Part shown: one piece after another, positions 10,716 to 22,904 of the stretch
How the letters are laid out: each line of letters starts with the position of its first letter
Numbering within the stretch: position 1 is the first letter of the stretch
Source: Rhinopomastus cyanomelas
Lineage: Eukaryota; Chordata; Aves; Bucerotiformes; Rhinopomastidae
Direction: 5' to 3'
NCBI GenBank assembly: GCA_013400115.1
Contig: VXBP01007145.1
Location: forward strand, 1-64,000
DNA length: 64,000 nucleotides
Program-made: the position numbers and the translations under genes
The notes under the pieces: model-generated
Told to the model about the DNA's origin: nothing
Seen by the model: only the letters and a program-made list of their open reading frames with translations
The model's database searches: none

Positions 10716-11165
10716 CATCAAATCATTCAGGTTGGAAAAGACCCTTGAGATCATCCATCCAACCATCAACCCTACTTTCAAGTTCACCCCTAAACCAGAT
10801 CCCCCAACACTACATGTAAGCGACTTTTAAACACATCTAGTGATTGGGACTCAATCACCACCCTGAGCAGCCCATTCCAGTGCCTGACCACTCTCTCTGT
10901 GAAGAATTTCTTCCTGACGTCTAATCTAAACCTACCCTGCTGAAGCTTGAAGCCATTCATTCTTCTGTCACTAATTACCTGTGAGAAGAGACCAGCACCA
11001 GCGTCCCTACAATGTCCTTCTTTCAGACAGTTGTAGAGAGCCACGAGGTCTCCCCTTAGCCTCCTCTCCCTCAAACTAAACAGCCTCAACTCTCTCAATA
11101 TCTCTTCATAAGATATATTCTCCAGGCCCTTAACCAGCTTTGCTGATCTCCTCTATACTTGCTCA
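10716..11165 (-). mobile_element. CR1 3' end, type T6, minus strand
   Basis: About 450 bp from the reversed tail (AATCATTCAGGTTGGAAAAG) into the C-terminal part of ORF2. The minus 102-codon ORF 10790-11098 is that tail (MRELRLFSLRERRLRGD). Confidence 0.92.
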
Positions 11166-12108
11166 CACTGTCTTTGGGGAGGCTGTTGTCCCCATAAGCA
11201 GGAAGGCAAGTTGTGATTGCACAGGTACAGAGGGGAACCAGTCATCTGTGATGAAAGAAGGCATAGTGGTTGACTCCACACAGACTAGGGCCAGCAGTGA
11301 AGCTTTGACTGTGCAAAGACTAGGGAAACTCAATGAGGAGAGGCATCAGCATTTCCATCCCAAATACCAGCAAGACTCCTGCACTGGATTGATTGAGGGC
11401 TGGTTTAAACTGAGCAGCTGAGCAATCCTCACAGCAGCAAGGAACCACCCATTCCTCATGATCTTCAGTCTTCCTCACTCTCATCCAGCTCAAAAATCAA
11501 GGTGAAAAACATCTTTGTAGCCTCCTTTTGGTTGACTGGAGGCTTTACCAGTGACTAGATGAAACAATAACTGCATTTTAAAACATTATAAACAAGCCAT
11601 GCAGAAAGAAAAAGGGGAAAATAACCTCAAATTCACAGTTCAAGGCTTTAATGAAATGAGCAGTTTGTAGTCCTGAGTGTGAGGGAGAATTATCAGCCTA
11701 TAGTCAAGTCCAGATGCAGTTAACATTCTCAGTATTGAGAAATTTCAAGGAGGTCATATTTATGGTTACAGACCCCACAACATCGTTTCTGTTGGCTTTA
11801 ACCCCACCTTCAGCACAACATACAGGAACTCATTTACCATGAGATATGATTTGTGGGCTTTCTACAACTTTCCAGACTGTTGATGGATGCTCAAAGTTCC
11901 AAATGGCTGGATACATAGAAATGCCTCAAACTGAGTGTTTTCCAGGCCTAACTGCAAGGTCTACATGAAGAAAAACTCTCAGAGCTAGGAGTCATGCTGA
12001 GCCACACCAATCAGGACTTGCACAGGCTGGTAGGTGTGAGCAGGTAGAAGACAAAGCAGGCACCATACACCATCACAAACTCTGGAGCCTGCTGGCAAGA
12101 CAAATAGA
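11166..12108. other. No gene or repeat recognised
   Basis: About 940 bp, AT-rich between 11560 and 11780. A 93-codon + ORF (11140-11421) begins inside the CR1 and has no motif. Confidence 0.4.
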
Positions 12109-12435
12109 AATCATAGAATCATAGAATGGCCAGGGTTGGAAGGGACCTTAAAGATTGTCCGGTTCCAACTTCCCTGAACAGACAGGGACACCTTCACTAT
12201 ATTAGGTTACTCAGGGCCCCAGACAATCTGGCCTTCAACACTGCCAGGGATGGAGCAGCCACAACTGTCTTGGGCAACCTGTTCCAGCATCTCAACACCC
12301 TCACAGCAAAGAATTGGTTCTTCATGGCCAACCTCAATCTCTCCTCTTCAAGTCTGGAACCCTTTACCCTTGCTCTCTCGCTACCACCCGTGTCAAAAGC
12401 CCTCCTCCAGCTTTCTTGTAGCCCCCTTCAGAGAT
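12109..12435 (-). mobile_element. CR1 3' end, type T4, minus strand
   Basis: Starts with two octamer units (ATCATAGAATCATAGAATGG) and is followed by the T4 signature. The two + strand ORFs here (153 and 88 codons) are antisense shadows of the repeat. Confidence 0.92.
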
Positions 12436-13080
12436 TCTTTCATTCAGATCACAATTCTTTCCATTACAACATCATCTCTGCTTCAGCCTTCCCTTCCAAG
12501 TTACTGCATGGCATAGCTGCTGCTGCCTCCGTGCACCAAACATCTCTGCGATCATTTCACAGGCTCTTCCATCAAGCTCTTTGTTGATATTGCAAGAAAT
12601 AATCACATCCTATTACCAGCCCTAGTCACAACATGCAGCCACACACTCCTTTTTCCATCAACAAACTGATATCATAGCAACAACAAAAACATCTGCGCTT
12701 CAGCCTTCCAAACACTGCAACAATTACCATCTCATTTCACCAACAGCATGGGAGAAGGTAAAGAGAGCACTGGCTAGACTGAGGATGTCAGAACATGGGC
12801 ACCAGGCCCATGGGGACACCAGGAGAGAGGTCACGGCCACCTCTTTCTGCAGAGGGATCAAGTCACTCACACCTCATTCCCAAAGAGCTCAATGTGAGTG
12901 CAACAGCAGCACCCACTATGGAAGAAGCCAGATTCATCCAACTACTTGGAGGCCCAAAAGAACTGCTGCCTGGATCTATGGCCTCTAATCCATGTGCCTG
13001 GGCAAATAACCATTACAGCCAGTTTGAGCACAGTCACTGATGATCCTGAAGCTGCATCATGTTGAAACTCAGATCACAGG
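12436..13080. other. No gene or repeat recognised
   Basis: About 645 bp. Overlapping + ORFs of 67 and 81 codons near 12785-13040 show no motif. Confidence 0.4.
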
Positions 13081-13585
13081 TTCATAGAATCGTTTAGGTT
13101 GGAAAAGACCTTCAAGATCACCAGGTCCAACCCTTAACCCAACTGTACCAAGGCCATCGCTAAACCACGTCCCTGAGCTCCACATCTCTACAATTGGGAA
13201 ACACAGCCAGGGATGGTGATTCAATCCCCTCCCTAGGCAGCCTATTCCAAGGCCTAAGGACCCTTTCCAGGAAGAAGTTTCTCCTCAGGGACAACCTAAC
13301 CTTTCCCTGTGGCAGTTTGAGGCCATTTCCTCTTGTCCCATCCCTTGTTTCTTTTGGAAAAGAGACCAACCCCCACCTCTCTCCACCTGTCAGGCAGTTG
13401 CAGACAGCAATATGGTCTCCCCTCAGCCTCCTTTTCTTCAGACTAATCAGCCCCAGCTCTCTCAGCTGCTCCTCACAAGGTTTGTTCTCCAGACCCTTCC
13501 CCAGCCCAATTGCCCTTCTCTGGCCCCACTCCAGCCCCTCAATTTGCTTCTTGTACCAAGGTGCCCAAAACTTTAAGGCTATGAA
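13081..13585 (-). mobile_element. CR1 3' end, type T7, minus strand
   Basis: About 500 bp. The antisense reading 13160-13606 (148 codons) is the ORF2 C-terminus with EEQLRELGLISLKKRRLRGD and an upstream FWAPWYKKQIEGLE segment. One of the better-preserved T7 copies. Confidence 0.92.
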
Positions 13586-14104
13586 GCAAAGGACCACAGG
13601 CCCCAACAGTGTGACCTACCAGGTACATTGCAATCACCAGGACTCCAAAGCTATTCAAGAAGGATGAAACTGTTAAACTACCACAGCTCACCAAGCTCCC
13701 AACCAGTACCTGAGCTGCTAAAGCCATGTGAGTGCATCCCCTACGGGTAACATCATATAGCAGAGTTCCTACTGGTTGCAGCTTAAACCACAAGGAGTTG
13801 ACTCCCTCTGCCATGAGATTAATGCTCACAGACAGGTAGTGGCCAAGGTGGTGCTGACACACCATCACTTGATGAACTCTTAACTGAGCTGCACATCTAT
13901 CTGCTCTTGCTTTGTGCTGCCTGTTTTGCCCATTAGTGCAGTAGGAAAAACAACCTGGGATGTTTCCGGGCTTTCGCCCTCCCCAATCCAGTCAGGGCTC
14001 AAGAAATCTCAGGAAAGCCTTGCTAAGCCCCAGGTAATGATTTTCACTTTAATCACAAGGGTCTCCCCAGAAAGCTACTCAAGCAAAAAGCCTTAATCAG
14101 CACA
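13586..14104. other. No gene or repeat recognised
   Basis: About 520 bp. The 109-codon minus ORF 13539-13868 starts here and runs into the CR1, without motif. Confidence 0.4.
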
Positions 14105-14530
14105 ACCAGTCCAACAGAGAGGTGGTAGAGTCACCGTCTCTGGAGATGTTTAAAAATCAAGTAGCCAGAGCACTTGAGGCCATGGTCTAGGCCAGGGGTC
14201 CTCAAACTTTTTAAACAGAGGGCCGGTTCACTGTCCCTCAGACACTGTTGGGAGCCGGGCAGCAGTTTGTGCTGCCTGGGATCTGGAGGGATCACCTCAG
14301 CCCAGCCACGCAGTCCGCAGGAAGTCATCTGCGGCTGCTCGGTTTACGCCCCCCAACCCCCGGCAGGGGAGTGGTAAATACCGGCGGGCCACATTGGAGA
14401 CTCTGGGGGGCTGTATCCGGCCTGCGGGCCAGGATTTGAGGACCCCTGGTCTAGGCATTAGGGAGCTGTTGGGATGAGGGCTGAACTTGATAATCCTGGA
14501 GGTCCTTTCCAGCCGGGATAATTCTGTGAA
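14105..14530 (+). mobile_element. CR1 3' end, type T5, sense, split by a hAT element
   Basis: Sense T5 tail in two pieces, 14105-14192 (GAGCACTTGAGGCCATGG) and 14449-14530 (GGGAGCTGTTGGGATGAGGG ... TTCTGTG). Removing the 256-bp insert and one 8-bp repeat rejoins them cleanly. Confidence 0.9.
14193..14448. mobile_element. Non-autonomous hAT DNA transposon (MITE), 256 bp
   Basis: Perfect 14-bp terminal inverted repeats (CAGGGGTCCTCAAA at the left, its reverse complement at the right) with partial pairing further in (GGGCC). It is flanked on both sides by the same 8-bp target duplication GTCTAGGC (14185-14192 and 14449-14456). Both features define hAT superfamily insertion. The GC-rich interior has no transposase ORF, so movement would have needed a transposase from elsewhere. 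The TCAAACTTTTTAAAC next to the left end resembles Charlie-type hAT ends as I know them; exact family not determined. Confidence 0.9.
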
Positions 14531-14645
14531 CACAAGTGAAGGCTCCAGCTTTGCTCTGAAAGGTGCCACACTGTTTGTTACAAGAAACTGTACTAAGCCT
14601 GCAGTTGCTTTCACAACCTACCCCTCATCAAGCTCCAGTAAAACA

Positions 14646-14908
14646 TTTCATAATCAGAATCATTTTAGTTGGAAGAGACCTTTAAGCTTATCAAGTCAAA
14701 CTGTTTACCCCAGCACTGCCAGCTCCTTACTGACCCCTGTCCCTCACCCCATATCTCCAGGGCTTTGCAACTCTTCCATGGATGGGGACTCCCCCACTGC
14801 CCTGAGGAACCCTTGTGGGGCAGAAATTCTTCCTCAGGCGCAATCTCAACCTCCTCCCATGGGGCAATTTGAGATCATTTCTTCTTGTCCTGTCACTTGT
14901 TCCTTGAT
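14646..14908 (-). mobile_element. CR1 3' end, T7-like, minus strand
   Basis: Starts AATCAGAATCATTTTAGTTGG and runs about 260 bp. It stops at CTTGTTCCTTG, where the next antisense CR1 begins. Confidence 0.85.
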
Positions 14909-15190
14909 AGAATCATAGAATCACTATGGACTGGAAGGGACCTTGAAAGATCATCTAATCCCCCTGACACAGCAGGATCACCTAGACCAACTCCCCTAGG
15001 AGCACATCCAGGTGGGCCTTGAATATCTCCCGTGAAGGAGACTCCACAACCCCCCTGGGCAGCCTGTTCCAGTGCTCCGTCACCCTCACCGTGAAGAAGA
15101 TCCTCCTCAGGTTGATGTGGAACCTTCTATGTTCCAGCTTACAACCACTGCCCCTCGTCCTATCACTACTTGACACCGAGAACAGCCCAG
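14909..15190 (-). mobile_element. CR1 3' end, type T1, minus strand
   Basis: Two octamer units (ATAGAATCATAGAATCACTA) then the T1 pattern, truncated at the single ambiguous base. Inserted head-to-tail against the preceding copy. Confidence 0.9.
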
Positions 15191-15191
15191 N
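15191..15191. other. Ambiguous base (N)
   Basis: The only N in the window. It lies at the point where similarity to CR1 stops, so the adjoining join could be an assembly artefact. Confidence 0.95.
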
Positions 15192-16206
15192 TCCTGTTCC
15201 TCTTCCCTCCAAGGAGGAAAAATTTCCCTTCCCTTCCTCCAAGCCTTTCCTTCCTCTACCAAGACAGCTGCAGGCCAGCACAGACCCTCCCATCTCATTA
15301 ATTAATTGACTGAAGTAATTATGTCCCTATAGCTTCCTCCTGCATAATCCATTCCAATCTCGTTTATTGCTCAATTTTCTTACCCCTCCTCTCCCAGTAA
15401 GAAAGGGAGAACATGAACATGTTCCTTCCCAAGCTCAGCTCCGTTTCTGACCCTCTCACATCCTTTTTAAACATCATCTCAGGAAGCCTCAAGACTTCAC
15501 CCCTTCTGAGCCAAAATTCCTCTTTGGTCTTCCATGCATCCAGATTTTCCCAAATCCTGACAGTTTTGCAAAGTGACGTCAACCAGTTTCCTGAAGAAAC
15601 CTCATCCAAACACCTGACAGGTGTTTGTAGATGAGATAAACATAAAAGACTCCTGCAGACACACTGTAAGGTCCCAGTCCTCAAACGAGGTCCTCTGTAG
15701 CTCTGGCTCCATTGGGCTGTCCCATGGTGGAGAAAAGGATGCTGGAATTGACTTCTCTTTCCTCTCTAGGCAAGTTAACCAAGCCTACAAATTTCCTTGG
15801 CCTAACATGGTCTCTCAACAAGCATCAAGTTTTAACAAAGACAGGAATTTTATCAGTCATTATTTTCCTTCCTAATTGTTCAGGGTTTATCCCCCTGCAG
15901 CTCCCTATTAAGCTCAGTCCATGCATTCATGCAATAAACAACCCTGTAACCAGGTCAATGCACATTGTCCATTAATTATTCCAGAGCTCTGCTGCAGTCA
16001 GATTGATTCACTTTTCCTCCCATTTCCAGTCTCTCTGCTCTCCTTTTCAAGCAAGGGAAGAAAACTTGCCCACGCTGCCAGTTGCCCATCAGCGACTCAT
16101 TGGGTGGCACCAGTGAGACACGCAAAGGTTTTGCAGCAGCAAAGCCTGGCCCTGGTCTTTCCCTCCTTCCCACTTGGCTCTGCAATTTGCCTTTTTGTGA
16201 GACTCA
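15192..16206. other. No gene or repeat recognised
   Basis: About 1 kb, pyrimidine-rich at first. A palindromic CRE-like TGACGTCA lies at 15574-15581; whether it is used is unknown. ORFs of 60-133 codons overlap on both strands without motif. Confidence 0.4.
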
Positions 16207-16256
16207 GAGGCACAGAATATGTCGGGTTGGAAAGGACTTGTACAGCTCATCTATAC
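16207..16256 (-). mobile_element. CR1 3' tip, minus strand
   Basis: About 50 bp resembling a reversed CR1 tail (GGGTTGGAAAGGACTTGTA), directly followed by a sense copy. Short, so less certain. Confidence 0.6.
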
Positions 16257-16740
16257 TCTGCAGTACAGGAAGGACTGGGAGGTGCTGGAGACAGAGCAGA
16301 GCAAAGTAACTGGGCTGGTTAGGGGTCTGGAGAACAGGGCTGATGGTGAGAGGCTGAGAAAGCTGGGGCTGTTCAGCCTGGAGAACAGGCAGCTGAGAGG
16401 AGACCTTACTGCTCTCTTCAGCTACCTGAAAGGAGGTTGGAGTGAGGCAGGGGTTGGCTTCTCCCTACAGACTGCTGAAAGGATCAGAGGAAATGGGGTC
16501 AGGCTGTGCCAGGAGAGGGTCAGATTGGATCTCAGGGAAAATTTCTTCCCAGAAAGAGTAGGGAGTCCTTGGAACAGGCTGCCCAGGGAGGGGGTGGAGG
16601 CACCGTCCCTGGAGGGGTTCGTTCAACAAATGGGCAGACAGAATGCTTCAGGAGATGGCGTAGTGGTTGGTGGTTGTAGGGTAGATGGTTGGTCTTCATG
16701 ATCTGGAAGGTCTTTTCCAACCTTGATGATTCTAGTAACC
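16257..16740 (+). mobile_element. CR1 3' end, type T7, sense
   Basis: About 480 bp including the ORF2 C-terminus (LRKLGLFSLENRQLRGD within the 160-codon + ORF 16219-16701), and closing TTCCAACCTTGATGATTCTA. Confidence 0.92.
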
Positions 16741-17496
16741 TCTTGCTGAGGCTACAGCCTGTTGGCCCCATCCCTCTTTCTTTGCCTCATGCTCCTTTCT
16801 GGACTGCTCTAGCTGAGGAGCTCGTCCTAGAGGACTTGGAAATCCCACTGCCTGATTTTCAGCCAGTAAAAAAAGCTGCTACTCTATTTGCTTCTATTAT
16901 ACAGATTATTTTTTCATTCATACAAAACAGGAGGCTTCAAGCTCCTGAGAGATCCTAATCTTCCTTCTCCTGCTTCCATTTCTCGGCCTCTCCATGACAA
17001 AGAAGAAGGTACTGATCACATACTTTGCTTCCATCTCAAGGGTTGCACACAGACTCTGATGGCAGCCCTACCATCCTGCCCAGCGACAGCATACAGCCTC
17101 CTCTGAAATCTCCCTTCCTCCCTTGCTACAAGAAGGGTTGATTAAAAAACACCCAAACAACAAAATCAAAGGAGGATTCTCTGTAGAGTTAAAGTCTGTC
17201 CTATTGCCTAAACTCAGCCACACTCTTTTGCTGCAGGCTTTTCTTCTTTTTCATGTCAGCAGCAGATTCTTCTCCTGCCTTATTTCAGATAATGCATCCC
17301 CACACCAAGCAAGCAAAGGGCTCTGGCTGCTTTAGAGGGTGCAATTAAAGTTACAGGAAACGTGGCATTCAAAGCTTTGCACAGACCCTCTCTGTGTTCT
17401 CACTGATATTTTTGCTTTTCCTTGATGGTGAGATGATGTTTCCACAGAGACAGTACCTGTGGCACGAGAGCACCTCAAAATGCTGCCAATCTGGGC
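16741..17496. other. No gene or repeat recognised
   Basis: About 755 bp without repeat signature or convincing ORF. Confidence 0.4.
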
Positions 17497-17974
17497 ACCT
17501 CAATACAAGAGAGACATTTTGGTGCTAGAGTGAGCGCAGAGGAGGGCAGCGAATCTGGTGAAGGGCCTGGAGAATAAATCTTACGAGGAGCAACTGAAGT
17601 TTGAAGAAGAGGAGGTTTAGAGGAGATCTCATCACTCTCTACAACTACCTGACAGGACTTCGTGGAGAGGTTGGTGCTGGTCTCTTCTCACAAGCAATTA
17701 GTGACAGAACAAGAGGGACTGGGTTTAAACCACAACGGGGGAGGGGGCCTGGATAGATTGGACATTAGGAAACATTTTGTTCCACAGACAAAGTCATCAG
17801 GCACTGGAACAAGTTGTCCAGAGACAGGCTTGACTTGCCATCTCTGGAAGTGTTTAAAGATCATTTAGATGTAGTGCTGAGGGATCTGATTTAAGGGTGA
17901 ACTTTTTAGAGTAGGGCTGATGGTTGGACTTGATGATCCCAAGAGTCTTTTCCATCCAGAATGATTCTGTGATC
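17497..17974 (+). mobile_element. CR1 3' end, type T6, sense
   Basis: Sense T6 tail of about 480 bp ending ATGATTCTGTGATC. The ORF2 C-terminal frame is broken by several indels (for example an expanded run of G near 17740). Confidence 0.9.
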
Positions 17975-19667
17975 TGCAGTAGTAAGCCAGGAGGAGTCTG
18001 AAGCCATCCTATGGTTTTCTGTCACATGAGAATGTCTAGTAACACCGACAAGGCCATGCTGACAAAGCCCAAGCACAGCTCTTGGTCTTCGCCAATTTTC
18101 AGTGACTACCAGCACTTGTTCCTCAAAAACCTTCACTCCAGGAGTCTGACCATCTTTCCATGCTGCTTTTAATAGCTGCTTTGGGGATCCATGAGGTATT
18201 CTGGCCAAGTGCTGCAAAATTATCTGGACTGCTCCCATCCAGCAGAAGCCTCTCTGGATTCCCCCAGGCAGAATTGTCTCAATTGCTGCAGGGATGCTGC
18301 ACCAACATTTTTGCTGCAATCAAGGCAAGAAACCAGATGGGTCCATGGAAGAACCATCCATGGCTAAATGTCCCTAAGGGTATCACAGTAAACCACGAGC
18401 GAAGTCAGTGTTTTTACCCCAGAGCTTCTGTGATGCGATGTGATGGATGAAGCAGAGTGGCTTTGACTTGCAAAAACTTGCTGAAAGTAAAACCAATCCC
18501 TAAATAGCTATAAGAATGTGAAAGAAGCCATGTCTCCACAAACAGAAGACCATAAGATACCAAGTAAATTAATAGTGTTGGAGGGACCTTAATTGGGCAT
18601 TTGGGAAGTTCAAGTCCCTTCCATGTTTGGTCTCAGTTGGCTCCCACCCTTCTTGCCTGCTCAAACTTTGTCCATCTCGCTACACTAAGTCAGGCAGATC
18701 TCAAAAAACCCTGTAAGTGAAAAAGAGCAAGAGAGGGAGGTAAACACATGCCAACAAGGCATTAAAATCCTTCCAGGACAGGCAGCATCACCCAGGTTTA
18801 GGGCAGGAATTTTGTTTGTTGCATGTAGCCCCAAGGCAGCACACGGATCAGTTATGAGCTTAAGGCACATTTAATTAACTCCAAAAACCCAACCCCACTG
18901 CTGTTTCCCTGGTTTCTTTATCCCTGTGCATTTTAATGCCTGTTGATACACTGGTAAATTGGAAGTGTTAACCCTTGGTCAAAAACTCCCTCCGGTTTTG
19001 TGAAAATATTAAATAAGGAAAGATGTGAACTGAATAAACAGCTACCTGGAGGCACATGGGGGGCTGGAGGTGTTTGCTTTGGAAATAACAGCTCACAGTG
19101 TCTCTCTGAAGCACTTGGTAACCTGACAGTAATCAAATTTTTAAAGAAAAGAAAAAAGAGGAGACAGTAAATCCCTCCCATGTCTCAGTTATTGCAGGAA
19201 ATCTCAGCGACTCACAAAAAATTGGCATTTCCATTTTGAATCATCAGTCACCATCACAACCTGTAATCAGGAGGGATTTGGAAGAGATTTCCTGCACCAG
19301 ATATTCTACTTAAAAGTGAGTTCATACCCTCTGGATTCATGATTGCGGAGACTAACAAGTGAAGCAGTAATCGCTGGCCATTTGTTCCAATGTCTTCACT
19401 ACCAGATTTCTTTCCTCGCATTTTGCGCTCCTCAGGAAATCTGCTCACACATTCATTTTTTGAAGGACTTCACAATGTTTATTTTCCTTGTGCTTTCCAT
19501 CACAGATAGTTATCGAAAGGAATTGGAAACCTCAGAGGGGTGAGAACAAAGCAAAAGGAACTAATCCCAGGAAGCATTACATGAAAACCTCAAAAAAAAG
19601 GACGAGGGCTTTGGGGCACACTGCAATCCACACGAGCAAAGCAAGCTGTGTCACTGCTCTTCATCCA
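17975..19667. other. No gene or repeat recognised
   Basis: 1.7 kb, one of the longer repeat-free stretches. The 137-codon minus ORF 17906-18319 begins in the CR1 tail and shows no motif. A faint GTTGGAGGGACCTTAATTGG near 18578 might be an old CR1 tip. Confidence 0.4.
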
Positions 19668-20230
19668 ATCACAGTATCATCATGACTGGAAAAGACCTCC
19701 AAGATAATCAAGTCCAGTCCTCAGCCCAACAGCTCCCTAACCCCTAGACCATGGCCTCAAGTGCTCTAGCTACTCTGTTTTTAAACACTTCCAGGGATGG
19801 GGTGTCCACCACCTCCCTGGGCAGCCTGTGCCAGTGCCCAACTCTGAGGAAAGACCTTCTTCCTAAGATCCAATCTAAACCTCCCTTGACACATCTCAAG
19901 GCCATTTCCCCTCAACCTATCATTAGCAACTTGGGAGAAGAGAGCAGCACCAGCCTAGCTACAACCTCCTTTAAAGTAGCTGTAGAGAACAAGAAGTTCT
20001 CTCAGCCTGCTCATCTCAAGGCTAAATAACCCCAGTTTCCTCAGCCGCTCCCCATAGGGCCTGTTTGCCAGTTCTGTCCCCAGCCTCACTGCCCTTCTCT
20101 GGCCTCACTCCAGCCCCTCAGTGTCCTTCTTGTACTGTGGTGCCCAAAACTGGATCCAGTACTCAAGGTGCAGTCTCACCAATACAGAGTATAGAGGCAC
20201 CATCACCTCCCTGCTCCTGCTAGTTACCAG
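19668..20230 (-). mobile_element. CR1 3' end, type T5, minus strand
   Basis: About 560 bp from CACAGTATCATCATGACTGG through the ORF2 C-terminal region to GTACTCAAGGTGCAGTCTCA. The same subfamily as the target of the hAT element. Confidence 0.92.
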
Positions 20231-20287
20231 TAAAAGCAAATGATGTTAAACTTGCATGATGCCTCTGTCTTCTTGAAAGCAGTTTAA

Positions 20288-21000
20288 GAGAATCACAGAA
20301 AGTTAGGGATTGCAAGATCGTCCAGTCCAATCCCCCTGACACAGCAGGATCCCCTACATCCAATCACACAGGAACATGGCCAGGCGGATTTTAAACATCT
20401 CCAGAAAAGGAGACTCCACAGCCTCCCTGGGCAGCCTCTTCCAGTGCTCTATTGCCCTCACCACGAATAAATTCCTTCTCATATTGATGCGGAACCTCCT
20501 GTGTTGCCCCTTGTCCTATCATTGGACGCCACTGAGCAGAGCCTGGCTCCATCCTCCTGACATATACCCCTTCCATATTTATCAATATTTATGGGGTCAC
20601 CCCTCAGTCTCATTTTTTCCAAGCTCAACAGAGCCATCTCCCTCAGCCTTTCCTCATCAGGGAGATGCTCCAGTCCCTTCATCACCTCTGTGGCTCTGTG
20701 CCGGACTCTTTCCAGCAGCTCTGTGTCCTTCTGGAACTGAGTGGCCCAGAACTGAAGACAAGATTCCAATGTGGTCTCAGCAGGGCAGAGTAGAGGGGAA
20801 GGAGAATCTCTCTTGATCTACTATCCATCCCACTTCTGATCCACCCCAGGATGCCATTGGACTTCTTGGCCACCAGGGCCCATTGAGGGCTCCTAGCCAT
20901 CCTGCTGACCAGCAGGACCCCTAGGTCCCTTTCTCCTGTGCTGGTCTCCAACAGGTCAGTCTCCAAACTGTACTGGTACCTGGACCAGGTGAGAAGGAGC
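20288..21000 (-). mobile_element. CR1 with ORF2 C-terminus, type T1, minus strand
   Basis: About 710 bp. Minus ORFs 20479-20769 and 20682-21005 are successive parts of the ORF2 C-terminal region in different frames (TGERDLGVLLVS; LYSALLRPHWN; HLPDEERLREMALLSLEK). Confidence 0.93.
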
Positions 21001-22120
21001 AACATGGCTGTTTCTCTCTTTCAACATATCGTGGAGCAAGGCTGTTACCAATATCTCTCTTGTCTAGACATTAGATCATGGCTAAATTCAATACTTTCCC
21101 CACCCAGCACTGGTTCATTCACTGGTTCCAACCAGGTCATTTCCAAGTTCCCCACCACACAGTAATGGAGAATTCATTACATTTTCCTGCTTCTCACAGG
21201 TTTTGAGAGTCACTCAACCTCTCTGGGGAAGAGTGGTCTAGCTCTTCGGTCCAGTCGAGCATAATTCCTTTACTTCGTCCCACGCTTTTAGTGGTACAAG
21301 TGACCACCCACTAACAGCATCCTCTAACAGCATCCTGAATATTGTATGTTACCCAACTACTGCCACAGAGAGCCCAACTTCAAATAAAATACACTTTCAA
21401 AACAGGTTTTTCACCAGTGCTAGGAAGACATAGACAGCAGCCAACACTTACTCTATCAGTTAACCACATTCATTTATAAAGAGAGATTGGGTCTAACTCA
21501 CGCTGAAATCTTTATTGCTTCAGGTCTCCATTGTTGGCCCTTTCACTTTTAACTTTAGTAAGATGACTTTAGGGGCAAATATATCCTCACCAGGGAGTCA
21601 CTTACACAGATCAAGTCACCTTAATCTCCTTTCTTGACAGATTACACAAATTGTCTTTCCTGAAGTCTCTTCCTCTAATACATTTTCCACAACCCCAAGG
21701 CTGTTCCGTGGCTCCTTTCACCCTTTTTCTGCCAATTTTTCAATGATCTTTCCAAAACCTGAGTCACTGCAACTAAGCTCTGTATCACAACTTCGGTCAA
21801 ACCAAAGTCTTTTCTGAAATGAATTTCAATATGAGGGGTCTGCTCGGGCAGAAGGACAAGCCTGACTGCACAGGAAGGTGATTGTGTTTGTCTGAATTCC
21901 TACAAGAACACCCAAATTCAGGCCAAAATGTTAAAAATAAATTAAAACAAAAATCCAATCAGATCTTCCCAGTGAGGAATTGGCAAATACACAACCTGGA
22001 TTTTCAAAACCTTACAAACATATCAGCGGAACAGGTGTTTTGCTCCCCCAAAAAGATGTTGGAAGACTTGGCAAAACTAATTTACAAACCCAAAGTTTTG
22101 AGCAATGCTCCCGAAAAGGA
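21001..22120. other. No gene or repeat recognised; 13-bp tandem repeat
   Basis: 1.1 kb. Two perfect tandem copies of CTAACAGCATCCT lie at 21311-21336. On the minus strand an AATAAA near 21510 follows a long open-looking but motif-free stretch. No gene or LTR could be established. Confidence 0.4.
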
Positions 22121-22545
22121 ATCATAGAATCATCATGACTGGAAAAGACCTCCAGGTTCAGCAAGTCCAGCCCTCAGCCCGACAGCTCCCTAACCCCTAT
22201 ACCATGGCCTCATGTGCTCTAGCTACTCATGTTTTTAAACACCTGCATCTGGACTTCACCACCTCCTTGGCCCAACCTTGTCAGTGCCCAACCACTCTCT
22301 CAGGAATGAACTTCTTCCTAAGTTCCTAAGATCCAATCTAAACCTCCCTTTACGCAACTTGAGGCCATTTCCCCTCATCCTATTGTTAGAAACTTGGGAG
22401 AAGAGACTAGCATCAGCATTGCTACAACCTCTTTTGAGGTAGCTGCAGAGAGCAAGAAGGTCTCCTCTCAGCCTCCTTTTCGCTAGTCTTTGATGACCCC
22501 AGTTCTCTCAGCCACTCCCCAGAGGGCCTGTTTTCAGACCTAAAG
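22121..22545 (-). mobile_element. CR1 3' end, type T5, minus strand
   Basis: Starts AATCATAGAATCATCATGAC and keeps the T5 order for 425 bp; truncated at CCAGAGGGCCTG. Confidence 0.92.
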
Positions 22546-22904
22546 AAGGCTGTGTAAGAATAAATTAATAGAATGAATTTGAAAAACTTGAGAAAAAGCT
22601 TTCAAAGCTGCAATCGAACAAAGATTTATGATCTTTTTGACAAGTGATACTGCCAATGTTAGGATGGCTTTGATTTTCCTGCCCTTACAGAGATCAGATC
22701 TGATTTCCTTTTGTGCCTATTCCTGCATATTGATGATGGGACTGTCTGTGGTTTGAAATCAACCAAGAAAACTTCATACATTGAACAGTTCATCAATCAC
22801 GGCTACAAGCAATCACATCTTTGTCACCCAACTGAAAGAGAAGTGAAGAGGGAACAAGTGCATAGTTTATTATTTGGATGGAAAGATTCATTTTGGAATA
22901 AATT
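22546..22904. other. No gene or repeat recognised
   Basis: About 360 bp, AT-rich. Confidence 0.4.

Noticed and set aside
12126..12587. 153-codon + ORF
   Set aside because: Antisense reading of a minus-strand CR1 (T4); similar openings recur in other antisense CR1 copies.
16219..16701. 160-codon + ORF as a small gene
   Set aside because: It is the ORF2 C-terminal tail of a sense T7 CR1.
16207..16740. Twin-priming inversion of one CR1
   Set aside because: Twin priming inverts the 5' part, but the inverted piece here is a CR1 3' tip, so two separate insertions fit better.
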